64,000 bases of DNA, from assembly GCF_041146795.1 (NCBI RefSeq), contig NC_135177.1, positions 24,370,060 through 24,434,059 on the forward strand. Reading direction: 5' to 3'. Positions 37,800 to 55,196 of this stretch are shown piece after piece. The DNA is from Maylandia zebra (Eukaryota; Chordata; Actinopteri; Cichliformes; Cichlidae). The notes below the pieces were generated by a model. The model did no database searches. It worked only from the letters and a program-made list of their open reading frames with translations, and was not told the DNA's origin. The position numbers were made by a program, and so were the translations under genes. The number at the start of each line of letters is the position of its first letter. Within the stretch, counting starts at the first letter, position 1.

Positions 37800-39358
37800 G
37801 TGTGGGCGTTGATCGTATATACCGGACAATCGCACATACCTGTATAAAAGGTCAGGTTTGTGCGATTATGTGGAACATCGTTGTTTTAACAACCCTGAAA
37901 ATGGCAAAGAGACACGCTTATGAAGCATAGTTTAAACTGAAGGCCATCAGCTACGCGGAGGAACATGGAAATCGAGCAGCCGCGAGAGAATTTAAGATTA
38001 ATGAATCGATGGTTCGCAAGTGGAGGAAGCTGGAAAACAAGCTCCGACAGGTCAAGAAGACGCAGCTGAGTTTCCGCGGACATAAGGCGAGGTGGCCCGA
38101 GTTGGAGGAAAGACTCGAGCGGTGGATCATCGAGCAAAGAACGAGCGGGAGAAGCGTTTCGACGGTCACCATTCGGCTAAAAGCAGTTTCGCTAGCAGAA
38201 GAAATGAAAATTGAACATTTCCGAGGAGGTCCGTCTTGGTGCTTTCGTTTTATGAAACGGTGCCATTTTTCCATCCGGACCAGGACTACGGTAGCGCAGC
38301 AACTTCCAGCGGATTATACCGGTAATGAAAAGCTGGCCATCTTCCGCTCCTACTGCAGCAAACACATCGGCGACAAAAACATCCAGCCCAGCCACATCAC
38401 AAACATGGACGAGGTCCCGCTCACTTTTGACATCCCGGTGAGTCACACTGTGGAGAAGAAGGGGACCAGCACGCTAGCGATACGCACAACGGGGCACGAA
38501 AAGTCTTCTTTTACTGTTGTGCTTGGCTGCCATGCTAATGGACAGAAACTGCCGCCTATGGTGATTTTTAAGAGAAAGACTTTGCCTAAAGAGAAGTTTC
38601 CAGCAGGAATCATCATTAAGGCAAATGAAAAGGGCTGGATGGATGAGGAAATGATGAAAGACTGGCTGAGGGAGGTGTATGTAAGGAGACCAGGTGGTTT
38701 TTTCCACGCATCACCATCGCTGTTGATCTGTGACTCTATGCGTGCCCATCTCACAGCCAATGTGAAAAAGCTAGTGAAACAAATGAACTGTGAGCTTGCT
38801 GTCATTCCGGGAGGCCTGACAAAGGAACTCCAGCCGCTGGACATCGGTGTGAACCGCCCGTTCAAAGTAAGGCTGCGAGCGGCGTGGGAGCGATGGATGA
38901 CCGATGGAGACCACAGTTTCACCAAGAGTGGAAGGCAGCGCCGGGCGAGTTACGCCACAATTTGCGAATGGATTGTAGATGCTTGGGCTAACATGTCTGC
39001 TGGCACTGTTGTTCGAGCTTTCGCAAAAGCCGGCATCATTTCCGAGGAGCCGCACGGCACGGAAAGTGACTCTGACGGTGAAGAAAGTGAACCTGGAATG
39101 TTTGATGGAGATTTAGCACAGCTGTTCAATTCAGACACAGAGGATGAGGACTTCGATGGGTTTGATTGATGACAATTACCGGTAATAAAAATGTGAGTAC
39201 CAAACTCAGTTTTGCTCCCGCTTTATTTTTAAACACGCATACTTGTATGCGCCCTATAATCAGGTGCGCCTTATGTGTGTGTTAAATACAGTAATGGCAC
39301 ACATAACTGAGACTGCGCCTTTTAGTACGGTGAGTCTTATGGTCGTGAAAATACGGTA
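37800..39358 (+). mobile_element. Pogo/Tigger DNA transposon, nearly whole
   Basis: Carries a long transposase frame (separate entry) followed by a 3' non-coding tail. The tail ends in TTTTAGTACGGTGAGTCTTA and TGGTCGTGAAAATACGGTA, a familiar Tigger-type terminus of teleosts (from memory) that is complete to about 39358. I could not find the matching 5' terminal repeat before 37800; it is either lost or too diverged to see. Orientation is opposite to the flanking tpi genes. Confidence 0.75.
37901..39169 (+). pseudogene. Pogo/Tigger transposase, one in-frame stop near the N-terminus
   Basis: From the likely natural ATG at 37901 the frame reads MAKRHAYEA, a TAG at 37928-37930, then FKLKAISYAEEHGNRAAARE and onward without a break to the stop after DEDFDGFD. 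An internal ATG at 38009 starts a 386-codon frame. The N-terminal HTH (AAAREFKINESMVRKWR) and a CENP-B-type second HTH come first. The DDE_1 catalytic domain follows, with all three acidic positions: MDEVPL (Asp near 38407), ICDSMRAHL (near 38730) and LQPLDIGVN (near 38839). The C-terminus is acidic. A young element with few lesions; a domesticated host gene is possible but less likely given the transposon tail. Confidence 0.85.
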
Positions 39359-39589
39359 GTCTGATTTCCTGTTCACCGATAAACTGCACTCATTTCCTTC
39401 CACACCTACATGTTTTGTACACTGTAAAATCTTTGCAAACTGTGCTATAGTTCCCATTTAACATCTAATCTGCATGTTTACCTTATCTAACACTCATGAG
39501 TGCTGATAAACTATGATTAGCCTTATTCCTTTTGTTGCATTTCACATGTACAAGTCATTGGATTATATGATAAACACCTAAGGAGATGG

Positions 39590-39636
39590 AGATAGATAGA
39601 TAGATAGATAGATAGATATAGAGATCTATCTATCGG
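39590..39636. repeat. GATA/TATC simple repeat
   Basis: GATA tetranucleotide run followed by its inverse (GATCTATCTATC), so the two arms can form a hairpin. Confidence 0.85.
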
Positions 39637-40001
39637 GAGTCCTGAGAGCACAGCTAATAATGAGCGACTCATTTTATGAGCTTTGGGTGGGTTTCAAATA
39701 TAAATGTGAAACATCTAGGGTTGCATAATATACAGTATTATCAATTGTACCTCATATATATCTCTGTAGTGTTTATTGACAATGTGACTGCTGATAAAAT
39801 TAGCAGTAACACTGGTTCCTTCCTTGACTTAGCTGCTGTTTTTATATCTGAGCTTCAACTTCAAAAATAAAAAAAGCATTCCTCTGAAAATGGTCAGGTA
39901 CAAGGCAACTAGTCTGAACCAGTCTGAGACTAAAATGAATACTGTTATGAAAGGATTTAAAAATGAGACAAGACACTGAAATAGTATTTAAATCATTTAT
40001 A

Positions 40002-40007
40002 TTTATT
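40002..40007 (-). terminator. Polyadenylation signal of the second tpi gene
   Basis: AATAAA on the coding strand in a context conserved with the tpi1 3' UTR; about 225 bases past the stop. Confidence 0.55.
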
Positions 40008-40232
40008 ATGTTTCCTTACAGCTTTCCACCCCTATCCCATGTCTTTGTGACAAAATATATAATCAAATAAAAAATGTTTTTAAATAATAAAGGAAAAGGA
40101 GGGAATGTCATCATCACAAATACTTTAAATGAAAAAGGGAAAGAGGACTAAGTGCTGAGAGAGAGGGATGCAGAACTGAACCGTCTGAATGGAGTTGGAC
40201 TCTAATCCAATCACACTGCAGTTGTCCACATT

Positions 40233-45283
<5,051 letters not shown>

Positions 45284-45341
45284 TTAAAACACTACAAAGC
45301 CAACAGGGGTCCTTCTCTTCTAGGGTAAGAGAGCAGCTCGG

Positions 45342-45393
45342 GGTATTTATTAATGCGAGAGATTTAACCCCTCCTCTTTCTCAGTGCCATTGG
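45342..45393 (-). promoter_or_regulatory. Duplicated tpi promoter
   Basis: CCAATGG (45393-45387) and AATAAATACC (45351-45342) on the coding strand, 45 bases apart against 44 in tpi1. The surrounding GGGGTCCTTCT, GGTAAGAGAG and CAGCTCGGGG blocks are also shared. The duplication therefore included the promoter. Confidence 0.6.
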
Positions 45394-46186
45394 TTCATCC
45401 TGGCATGCCCATAAATGTAGTTGTACCTTATTTAGAGGAAGAGATGAGTTGTGTTATGATGTGCTCATGTGTCGTGTGGTAAATGGTCTTTTATAGCAAA
45501 TGAGAGAGCATTTTCCATTTATTTTCACTTTTATTTCTAATAAATTCAGAGTTTCATTGTGAGACGGCATACGAATGGGTACCATGAGAGGAAGTGTGGC
45601 ACTCTTTGAGGAAGTCAGGAGAGGTGAGGCAAGAGTGACAGATGGCTTCAAGGTGAGGGTGGGCTTACATCACTGACCTTGCTCTGAGCCCCTTCTTGTT
45701 CGCACTGTTAATGGGTTGGTTGACACATGAGGTCAGGCAGGAGTCTCTGTGGACTGGCACATGTTCAATAATTGGTCAACAACCGTCTGAAGGGACAACT
45801 CCCTCTAGGTCTTGATGCATGCTGAATCATCCAGGTAAGGAAATCCCAAAGAGCTGATTCTGTTCACCTGGATTTAGTGTTTTCATAACATAACATAACA
45901 TTTGCATAACGACTAAAACCAACATGACTAATATTGGGCCGAGAGGTCATGGTTAGTCAACCTCGCTGAAAACACTACGTTTAGATGAACAGAATAAACT
46001 TTTTGGGAACTTGAGTTTAAATACCTGGGAATCTCCAGCATTTGGTTTTAGAATTGAAGAAGCTTCCCGAATGCTAGGTGAAACATCTTCAAGACACTTA
46101 AAGAAGTCCACTCGGTTTTCTTTCCAAGCTCCTTAGATTCCCACGACCTGGATGACTGAGAACCTACACACACAAATTCTTTTTTA

Positions 46187-46415
46187 TTGTTTTCTTCATC
46201 TTTCTTGATGATAATCCTCTTTGTTTTCTTTCAGCTGCTTTTTTTAGGGGTCACCAAAGTGAATCATCTGCCTCCATCTCTCCCTGCCTCCATCATCCTC
46301 TTCTGCCTGACCAACCCTCCTTCACTACTTCCATGGATCTTCTCCGTGGTCTTATTCTTTTTCTCCTGCACAGCAGCTCAGCGTCCAGTGTCCAATAAGA
46401 TTGTCATCCAGCAGC
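46187..46415 (+). mobile_element. Teleost dispersed-repeat fragment
   Basis: CAGCTGCTTTTTTTAGGGGT, CACCAAAGTGAATCATCTGC and CTCCATCTCTCCCTGCCTCC match, from memory, a frequent teleost repeat (CTGCTCCCTTATTAGGGGTCGCCACAG type). A similar scrap is at 48215-48330 and a related one at 36110-36175. Class uncertain. Confidence 0.5.
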
Positions 46416-46739
46416 TTTTGTCTTATTAATATGTTTCAGCCACTGAAAACCATACAAACACATCTACATGACATAATGCTCTGACTTTTCTTTAAAAGTT
46501 ACATAGATTATATCAGTGCTTTGTCATGAAATGAGTGAATCTGTGCATTTGGTAGAGCTGGGCGACATGACCTCAGATCACTTTGATGATTTGTTGAACA
46601 TTTTAACTTGATCGTTAATGGGGTTTTTTTTTCTTGCCCTTCTTACCCTGGTTTCAGAGTATTAGGACCATGTTAAAAAAGAAACATTGAAGTGTTTTAT
46701 TCATTTTGAGAATAAAGTGTTGAGAAAAGGGTGAACTGT

Positions 46740-47113
46740 CTCAGTCCTCGGGGGTTTCTCGGTATGTGTTTCTCTGTACATTCTTGTAAAATACCATTAG
46801 CTGCAACCTCATTTTTTTATACAACACACCTCCATTTTTACTACACAGTAATGTAACCATCAACATTGCATCCATTCACTGCCGGCAATTTCACGTTGCA
46901 CCATTGCAGCCAACTCTTCTGGGATTGAGTGTGTTTTTTCTTTCTTTCTTAATAGATCCTTCACAGGCCTCGTATTTCTCACACAGCAGTTTATGTACAG
47001 AAAGAGAAAAATGAATCCCTTGGTACTAAAAACGATTCTGAAGCAAAATGTCTCAGACTCATCTACACAAGGTATTTTGTAGAGGGTGCAGCAGGTCGTG
47101 CACTAATTGGCAG
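46740..47113 (+). repeat. Local dispersed repeat, direct copy 1
   Basis: GGTTTCTCGGTATGTGTTTC, TTGTAAAATACCATTAGCTG, CAACACACCTCC and AAACGATTCTGAAGCAAAAT, ending GCACTAATTGGCAGTAG. Aligns along its length with copy 3. Confidence 0.7.
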
Positions 47114-47239
47114 TAGTTATTTCAACGTTATAGTCAAAATGAGAAATAAAAAACAATTTTTATCACTCAGCTGTTAAAGGCTAACGAGGCATTGTTGTTA
47201 CCCTGCCAGGCAGGCGGGCAGACAGCATGGACACCAAAG

Positions 47240-47610
47240 TTCGTGACTTCAATAACTTGAGAATGAGGTGATTTTCAAACTGAAACCAAATCTCGGATGA
47301 GTTTGACCCCTGACCTTGGTCAAATTTTCTGAAAATCTTGTGAATACAGTAAATTGAGAAAGATTTCAGCTAGGATTTTCTAATTCATATCATAAGTGCA
47401 TTTACTAAAAGTACTGGAAGAATTTGAATCTCAGTCACCTAAACCTCAAGATCAAGGTAAGAGATCAGGTTTTCTGAAAATCTCTTGAACATGATAACTT
47501 GAGAGATGTGGAACTTCAAATTCATACTGTAGGTACATTTACTAAAAAACCTCAAACAAATCTGATGCCAGTGACTTTGACCTCAAAGTCCGATTTTTTG
47601 GGGAAAAAAG
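47240..47610 (+). repeat. Degenerate tandem repeat, unit about 110-130 bp
   Basis: The series TTTTCTGAAAATCT, TGAACATGATAACTTGAGAG, TTCATACTGTAGGTACATTT and ACTAAAA recurs with variation at about 47325-47415 and 47470-47550. It looks like a worn minisatellite of a type common in teleosts. Confidence 0.5.
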
Positions 47611-47639
47611 TCAGAAATGTTGAAAAGATCAACTTCATT

Positions 47640-47900
47640 AGTTCAAGGGCGTCTCTCAGTATGCATTCTTGTGTTTTCTTGTGAAATATCATCAGTTGCA
47701 ACCTGTTCTTCTGAAAAACACACCTCCTTTTTGCACAAATGTGCAACCAGTGATATTGCATCTGTCACCTTGCACAATTATGGTAAATTGTCCAAGTTTG
47801 TGTGTGTTCTTAATTTTTTCTTTCTTCTGAGCAGACACAATCATTTCAAAGTCCTCATATTTATCACCCACCATGTTTATGTGCTGAAAGTGGTTCAGCT
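47640..47900 (+). repeat. Local dispersed repeat, direct copy 2
   Basis: GGGCGTCTCTCAGTATGCAT, TTGTGAAATATCATCAGTTG, CAACCTG, ACACACCTCC, then GTTTATGTGCTGAAAG. Lacks the last third present in copies 1 and 3. Confidence 0.7.
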
Positions 47901-48484
47901 TTAATTCAAGGCATTTAACAAAATTTTTTAAAAGGCTCACATGTAATCGGACAAATTATCGCTATCATCAGCAAAAAGCAAAGTTGGGTTTCCTCCTTTA
48001 AGATGCTCTGCCAGGCTGTTTTTTGTGGATCCAGTTTTGTCTTCAGCACTCTCTGCTGAGTTAAGTTCAGGTGATTCATTTGATTGCTGCAGAATAATCC
48101 TCTGCCCTTCAGAAATCACTGAGTTGCTTTGTGTGTTTTGCATCATTGTCTGTGCTTGAAGTCTGTATTGTGAAGCCTTACCTGCTGCACGTGCATGAAG
48201 GTGAGCTAAAAATAATTTTTCATTGTTTTCTTCATTTTGTTTCAGCTGCTTCCTTTAGATGTCGACACAACAAATCATCCAACTCTATCTCACCCTATCC
48301 CTCTGTCCCACCAGACATCTGCATGTACGTACACGTAGAGCTTTGGATTGAGGATTTTAACTTTGTTAAATTTTAATCATACATTTTTCTGGTTTTCACC
48401 CATCAAAGTTCATTGAAGAGTTTGTCTTTTAAAATCATTGATGAAAACACATTTTAGTTTTTCGAAATTTGACAATCACCTGAA

Positions 48485-48838
48485 AATCTTAGTATCTTAG
48501 TATTCGTTCTTATGTATTCTTGTGAAATATCATCAGTTGCAACCTGATTTTTCTGATACAGCATACCTCCACTGTAATGTGCACATGTGTAATAATCGAC
48601 ATTGCATCTGTTCATTGCCAACTTTGCACAACTGTGGCCTTTTCTTCCCAGTTTGTTGGGGTTTTTTTGACCTCCTGAACAGACAGAAGTTCTCATACAT
48701 ATAAAACTATGTTTATGTGCAGGAAGAGAAAAAAAAATCCCTCGCCACCAAAACCAATTCTGAAGTCCCATGACACTGACTCATCTATACAAATATTTTG
48801 TGGAGGGTGGGGCAGCTGTGTACTAATTGGCAGTAATC
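48485..48838 (+). repeat. Local dispersed repeat, direct copy 3
   Basis: TTGTGAAATATCATCAGTTG, CATACCTCC, GACATTGCATCTGTTCATTG, GTTTATGTGCAGGAAGAGAA and AACCAATTCTGAAGTC, ending GTACTAATTGGCAG. It is closest to copy 2 on the left and to copy 1 on the right. Confidence 0.7.
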
Positions 48839-50755
48839 TAACTTGAAACAACAACTTTAATCTTAACATTTCCAATTTTTCTCAACATATTGGATCCTGG
48901 TTGATGTTATTTGGACTCAACATCCAAAAATTAATTTAGACTTTATTCTCAAATCAACAAAAAACCCCAACTTCATTCTTTAGGTTTAGGTTAGGAAAAG
49001 CATCCGGTTTAAAACTCAAATCAAACATCTGCAGCTTGTGGAAAGAAATCTGCTGATACTAGCCATCCTTCGGTGATTATTATACTCCAAGTGTTGAAAC
49101 AGATTGCTGGTATTCCCTTTGCTTATTGAAACCATTTGTATACAACTTCTTTCTGTTTGATGACAATATGAAAACACACACGCCAGCAATGAAGCCAGTT
49201 AAATATAAAAGTAATGAACAAACTCCTGATGCTATAATATGGAACTCTTTTTAACTCTTGCCTATAATTAACAAAATTATACATGAATATTACCTACTAC
49301 TCTAAGATAAGGATAAGCAGAAGTGAAGGGATGGATGGATGGATGGATATTATATTTTATGTGAAAAGGGACCGTCTACGATATTAACATAAATGTAGCC
49401 ATTCAATGCATTGTACCAGAGTTGGCTTAAGCTAATTTGCATCTGTAGTCCCTTGGCAGGTCATGAAATAATATATCTCTTATATAAAAGACAAAAGATG
49501 TTTCGGTAATTGCATGGTGGAAATGATTTTTTGTTCCATGTGTTCTTGTGACATTGTTTTGCAATGATTTCCAGTTAGTATCATGTAGTGCTGTGTGACA
49601 GTCAGGTTGCTGACCCAAATGCAGAACTCAGGATGCAGAAGTGCAACGAAAGTAGCTTTAATGTCTGTTTAACAATTTCAAGTAATTCACTAGTAATTCA
49701 CTAAAAAAAGGCTAAGTAGGAAGAAATACACTTTTAGGGACTGAGACATAAAGGCCAACAGTGGACACTCGGTAGTACTGCAGGATGAGTGTTGTTTGTT
49801 TCACCTGTCTTGAGCCAAGATCATCCATGGAGGAAAAATGGAGCTATAAAGAGAAAGTACGAATTTTGGGGTCTTGTGATCCCGGCAGCTTTATTTAAAT
49901 CCCTGAAAGTGATTACGTCTTTCCCAGAGCTCCTGTTCAGTGGCATATCTACATGTGTCCTCTAGAGAATCCCTCAACGTATACTGCTGCCAGGATGAAA
50001 CCTTTAAAAGTATGGACAGTATGGACAATAATACCACCGTGTGGGAGGTTCGTCATGAAAGCAAAGATGAGTGCAACATAGCAAGCGTAAGCAAACTACC
50101 AAGTATAAATCTTCTGTTTTCTCAACCTGTAAGTTTACAGCGTAGGCCCAGAAAAGTTCCTATACTGTTAATTTGTCACATTATTGTTGTGTCATAGTAG
50201 TAGCTGACAGAGTTTTTTTTTTTACGATGTCAGGTAAATCATCCCTACAGTTTAAATGAGCTGCCACTGACAGCATTGCTATGGAGAAGCAGGGATTGGT
50301 AGCAACTGGTTTGTAAGGCAGGGTTAGGAGAGGTGTGCTCACATGTTGGTGCCATACTCTACACATTTTCTGGCAGTTGTAAATAAATGTAGATTCGTGC
50401 ATCCAATAGAACGGCAACTATCTGGCATTTTGGTTAAGTATAACTCGAAGATGTTGAAATGATGGCTGGATGGCAAAGGACTGCAGTACTGTTTTTGACC
50501 TCCGAGAAGGCGTGTCCCAGTAGCTTAGATGTCACGTGAAAACTATGGATAAGCTGGGCCCTGGCCACCTTCACCCTACTGGGACCGATGCAGCGTGCTT
50601 AGCCATCTCCACTATTACCAACTTGGGCCATGGAGGGAGCTAGAAGATCAAACTAGTCAACTGCAAAGGAACAGCCTCCAGACTGTTGCTTCGAGCGGTC
50701 TTTGAAGAGGTTAGTTTAGGGAAGCTAACCAGTCTCTAGCACAGCTATTTTGGAA

Positions 50756-50920
50756 GGAGTTTCACTCTGAGGGACACAGTGAGCCATTTCAGTTTGAGGC
50801 ACATAATGAGGAGTTTCACTTTGAGGCACATAAGGAGCAGATTCAGATTCACATTGTGAAGAAGTTGAGACTGTGGTACACTATGAGCAGGTTCAGAGTG
50901 AGGCACTAAATCAGCCTCAC
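50756..50920 (+). repeat. Imperfect tandem repeat, unit about 30 bp
   Basis: GGAGTTTCACTTTGAGGCAC and CACATAATGAGGAGTTTCAC variants recur four to five times (TTTCACTCTGAGGGACACAG, TTTCAGTTTGAGGCACATAA, GTTCAGAGTGAGGCACTAAA). Confidence 0.6.
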
Positions 50921-51784
50921 TTTATGTTAAAGGAGCAACAAAACAACTCTGATTTCATAAGTTAAAAACAAGGATCAGTGTCTGAATCGGCAAGTTGGAA
51001 AACACAAAATTCAAATTCATTTGGGCCAACTTGGCAACATGAAACACAGTCTCTGACTTCATAGCAGGCTCATCAACATGAAACACACTCTGTCTGGCTC
51101 GGAAACAAAAAATCCAGCCTTCATTTTTTCCAGGCTTATATAAATAAAACATGGATTTCAAACTGGCCTGGAACAAAAGGTTCAGTCTTACTCACTTATT
51201 TGGCTGTAATGATTGATTTATCGATGCGTATATATTTTGTTAATGCTGAAACTTGCTTTAGCAACAATGCAATAAATGGAAAATAAATGACGTGGCAGTG
51301 CGTAAAATCTGAGCAAATGGTCCTATTTGTCCTCTCATCCACTGGTGTTAACAGCACTCTAGTCCAGTGTTGGCTGAAGCCCCCTCGTGGTCCATAGTGG
51401 GACTGCAGGTGGGCCCCAGTAATAACAGAAATTCAGTTTGAAATTACTCACAATTATGTACAGCTACATATCTAAGAAAATGTATTAAGTTATATAAAAA
51501 GAGACTTAAAACTATATTAGGAGGTGGTTAGCTTGTGATATTACTCATTAAGCTCAACTAAATTTACTGCTTTTGTATTAAAGTTTGGCAGGTGGGTCAC
51601 ATGTTGGCCTTAACTTTTAACATGTGACTTGTTAGCATATTTATTTTGTTTATGTTTTTCCATGATAATTTTGTTCAAATTACTGTCAATATTTATGGAG
51701 CATGTAAGGAGAGAGGTGCAACAGTAAGCCATCGGTAGAACACAGTGGGGGCTGTGTCATGGTTTGGGACTCAAAATTTATGGA

Positions 51785-51788
<4 letters not shown>

Positions 51789-51872
<84 letters not shown>
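51789..51872. repeat. (CA)n microsatellite
   Basis: Uninterrupted CA dinucleotide run of about 42 units. The long Thr-His and Cys-Val frames over it are artefacts of the repeat. Confidence 0.97.
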
Positions 51873-51874
<2 letters not shown>

Positions 51875-52357
51875 TACAGTCAGATTTTGAGCCACCATAA
51901 AATACTAGTGAAAAGCATCCATCCTCTCTCTGTCGCTCCCAGGTCCCTGACGAGTTTCTGTGTTCCTCCCATGCTTGCGTGGGTTTTCTCTGGGTAATCC
52001 AGTTTCCTTCACCAACATAATTAATTAACTAATTATGTTGGTAGAGAATAAATTTTAATTAATAATGATTAAAATAATTCTGCTCAGCGTATATCGTGGG
52101 ATTCTGCACAGATTCGAGTGCAGAAATCGGTTGTTTATTCATGTTTTTCTACCTGAATTTGTTCCCTCTAGGCATGCGTACAGACAAATGAGGTTCTGGT
52201 TGTCTTAGGAGCTTTAATCTACCGATTACAGCCCCAACGGATGGCTTTAAGAGATTTGTGTGAATATCTCTGGATGTATATGAAGACATATTATACTGCT
52301 GTGTATTTTACATGTATGTTTATTATTCTGACATCGGTTTTGAAAGTTACAGGATGA

Positions 52358-52470
52358 CACCATGACAAAAGTGCCTGTGCCTAGTGTGCTAGTACCGATG
52401 GGGTCCGGGTTCATGTCAGAAATCTTTGCGCTTAGATATTTTCTAGAAGGTGTCTCATAAAGAGAAACCC
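52358..52470 (+). repeat. Hairpin repeat, copy F
   Basis: Core GACACCATGACAAAAGTGCC...TCATAAAGAGAAACC, with a hairpin at 52449-52469 containing one mismatch. A CCCCACCTCC...GTTGTGATTGGTGG block follows at about 52605-52660, whereas in copies A and B it precedes the core. Confidence 0.7.
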
Positions 52471-54530
52471 CCCAATAACTGTAGAAAACCAGGGGCTTTA
52501 AAGCTGATATTACAAATTTCGATTCTAGAGTACTGCTTTCAATTTGCGTTACAGGCAAAGGTAAAACAGAAAATATCACATTTTCTGGATGAATAGCCAA
52601 TCTGCCAAGCCCCACCTCCTAATAACGGCTTAGTATAGAAGCGTTGTGATTGGTGGGTAGTCAAGTCCCCTTCAAACTCATTTGTATTATACTTACATAG
52701 TTTATTTTTCATGGATTTCTAATGTTATTTATGGAGTACATTTTAATGTTGTTGTTGTTGTTGTTTTTTAAATGACTCCAATGCTCCAATAAGCAGAATA
52801 AATATGAAGCTCGATCCAGCAAAATAAAATGTTCCCCCCAAAAAGAAAAAAAAAACACAAAATAAGAATTGAAAGAATGAGCTCAGTAAATAGTCAAAGT
52901 AGTTTAAAATAAAGGAGTAAAGTAAAGTAAAGAAAATACAATACAACATTATATTGTTCTTTCAGTTGGCCACATCCACTTCTGCCTCCTGTATTTTTTT
53001 TGTTAGTGGTACTATACAAAAAACACACACCATAGCAGGTCTCACCACCAACACGTAAACTTTCCCTTTCAATCTTGCTGCTGTTACAAATCACTCCTGA
53101 CATTCATCTCTGTGTTGAAAAACTGAATGAAAGGCTCCATGGTATCATGTTTTTGTCTAAATATAATTCTCTATTACAAGATACACTCATCTGTACAAGT
53201 TATCTTTTGCATGTTATGTCCTGATTGTATTCTGTGACCGTGGTGGGGAGATAACGTATTCCTATAAATTATTCCATGCTTGTTATTACTTTTTGTCAAA
53301 TGCCACGTGAACATCTCCTGCACTCGGTATAGTTGTTTGACTTAAAATCTCAGAAAGACAGCTTGTTTTTGTAGATTGATTTATTTCAGATTTCCGTAAC
53401 ACTTGTCTGCACTTGAGACTGTTGAAATAAACAAAAAGGGGCATTTTTAATGTTTAACTAAGTAAACTCCAATATAAATTATAAGGCTAGTTAAAATGAC
53501 TTTTTGATGTTCTTGTTCAGGGAGCATCTCTAAATGTTGTTTCTTTATTTGGCCACATGGGGGCACACTTACACCACCGTGTATCATCTGTTTTCTACAG
53601 TCAGGGCTTTTACCCACAGAGATTTAAAAAATGGGGCTGATACTGACCTACCAAGTTGTCACCAAACGTAATATGTTAAAAAAAAGAAAGAAGTTAAATA
53701 AATTCTGTTTTAATAATAAAAATATAAACATTAGAGTACAGAGGCAGAGTACAGAGAGGAAGTCCTGAAGCTGGCAGCATGGTGTTCAGAAAACAACCTG
53801 GCACTGAACACTAAGAAAACCAAAGAGCTCATTGTTGACTTCAGGAGACACAGCACCGACTTGGCCCCCTCTACATCAACGGGGAGTGTGTGGAGAGGGT
53901 CCACACTTTCCGGTTCCTTGGTGTCCTTATCTCTGCTGACATCTCCTGGACAGGAAACATCTCAGTGGTCATCAAGAAGGCCCAACAGCGGCTGCACTTC
54001 CTGAGAGTCCTCAGGAAGTACAAGCTGAACTCCAACCTGCTGCTGACCTTCTACTGCTCGTCCATTGAGAGCCTGCTAACCTACTGCATCACGGTATGGT
54101 ACGGCAGCTGCACCAAAGCAGATAGAGTGAGGCTTCAGAGTGTGGTCAAGACAGCACAAAAGATCATCGGCTGCCCTCTCCCCTCCCTGATGGACATTTA
54201 TTCCTCCCGCTGCCTCACCAAAGCAGCAAACATTATCAAGGACAGCTCCCACCCTGGCTTCAACATGTTCAGCCTGCTTCCCTCAGGGAAGCGCTACAGG
54301 TGCATCAGCACCAAAACCCACAGACTCAAAAACAGTTTCTTCCCCAAAGCGATAACCACCCTGAACTCACACATGCACAGATTGTGTTATCTGTGCATGT
54401 GTGAGTTCAGCCCCCACTTCCCACTTCCTCTAAGGACCACCACTGTGCAATACCAATTCTATGTGCAATAACTCAACTGTATATACAAAACACTATTTAT
54501 TACATATTACTTACGTCTTGTATATTGTAC

Positions 54531-54641
<111 letters not shown>

Positions 54642-54689
54642 TTCCCTATGTTAATACTGCCCATATGTACATAGCGCTGCAGAACTGTA

Positions 54690-54704
54690 CCCCCCCCCCC
54701 CCCC
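54690..54704. repeat. Homopolymer C tract
   Basis: Fifteen cytosines in a row within the LINE 3' UTR. Confidence 0.9.
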
Positions 54705-54790
54705 AAGCATGTTTACACTGAGTAGGAGATGCTCTGTATCTCATTGTACAACTGTATAGTGACAATAAAGACATTCTATTCTATTCTATT

Positions 54791-55196
54791 ATCATAAATG
54801 TTTGTGCAGTTGTTCTTTTTGTTTATATTTTGTTTATACATCCACACTATATACATTAAACTAAAACAAATCCTTGCAGTAATAAAGCTAATAACATATG
54901 GAAATCTTAAAAAACATAAACAAAAACATAATTAAATGTATATTTATCTTACTTTACTATATTTTTCGTCTGATATTTTAGCTTTATTTTCTTATTTTTC
55001 GCAAATGCCCACCTTTTTTGATAAATTAAGTATATCTTCATTTAACAAACTCAGAAAGCAAACGAAAAAAAAAAAAGTTGACATCATAAAGGGGAGGTGA
55101 AGAGAGGAGGCGTTGAGGGATCCTTTAAAAAGTTGAGGTTTGCGTCCACACAGCTCTCCGAACTGTGGCGAAAAGACGTTTCCGCCCACAAGAAAG
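54791..55196 (+). promoter_or_regulatory. lpcat3 upstream region
   Basis: Holds the presumptive promoter and 5' leader of lpcat3. The ATG at 55197 is in a good context (AAGATGG). I see no clear TATA box or CCAAT box. Confidence 0.4.

Larger units (their letters stand above)
45394..53734. other. Repeat-rich spacer between the tpi cluster and lpcat3
   Basis: About 8.3 kb without a recognised gene. It holds the repeats listed separately, a short ATGG array at 49328-49347, an imperfect tandem repeat at 50756-50920 and the (CA)n tract at 51789. Stretches 49.35-50.7 kb and 52.7-53.7 kb show nothing that I can identify. Confidence 0.6.

Noticed and set aside
49560-49760. Possible LTR or ERV end (TGACAGTCAGGTTGCTGACCC region)
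   Set aside because: Only a vague resemblance to teleost repeats; no paired repeat, primer site or gag/pol-like frame was seen, so no retroviral-type element is claimed in this window.
51686-51997. Thr-His and Cys-Val repeat proteins at the (CA)n tract
   Set aside because: Open only because a dinucleotide repeat has no stop codons; the same holds for the Ile-Tyr frames over the (TA)n tract at 54500-54706.
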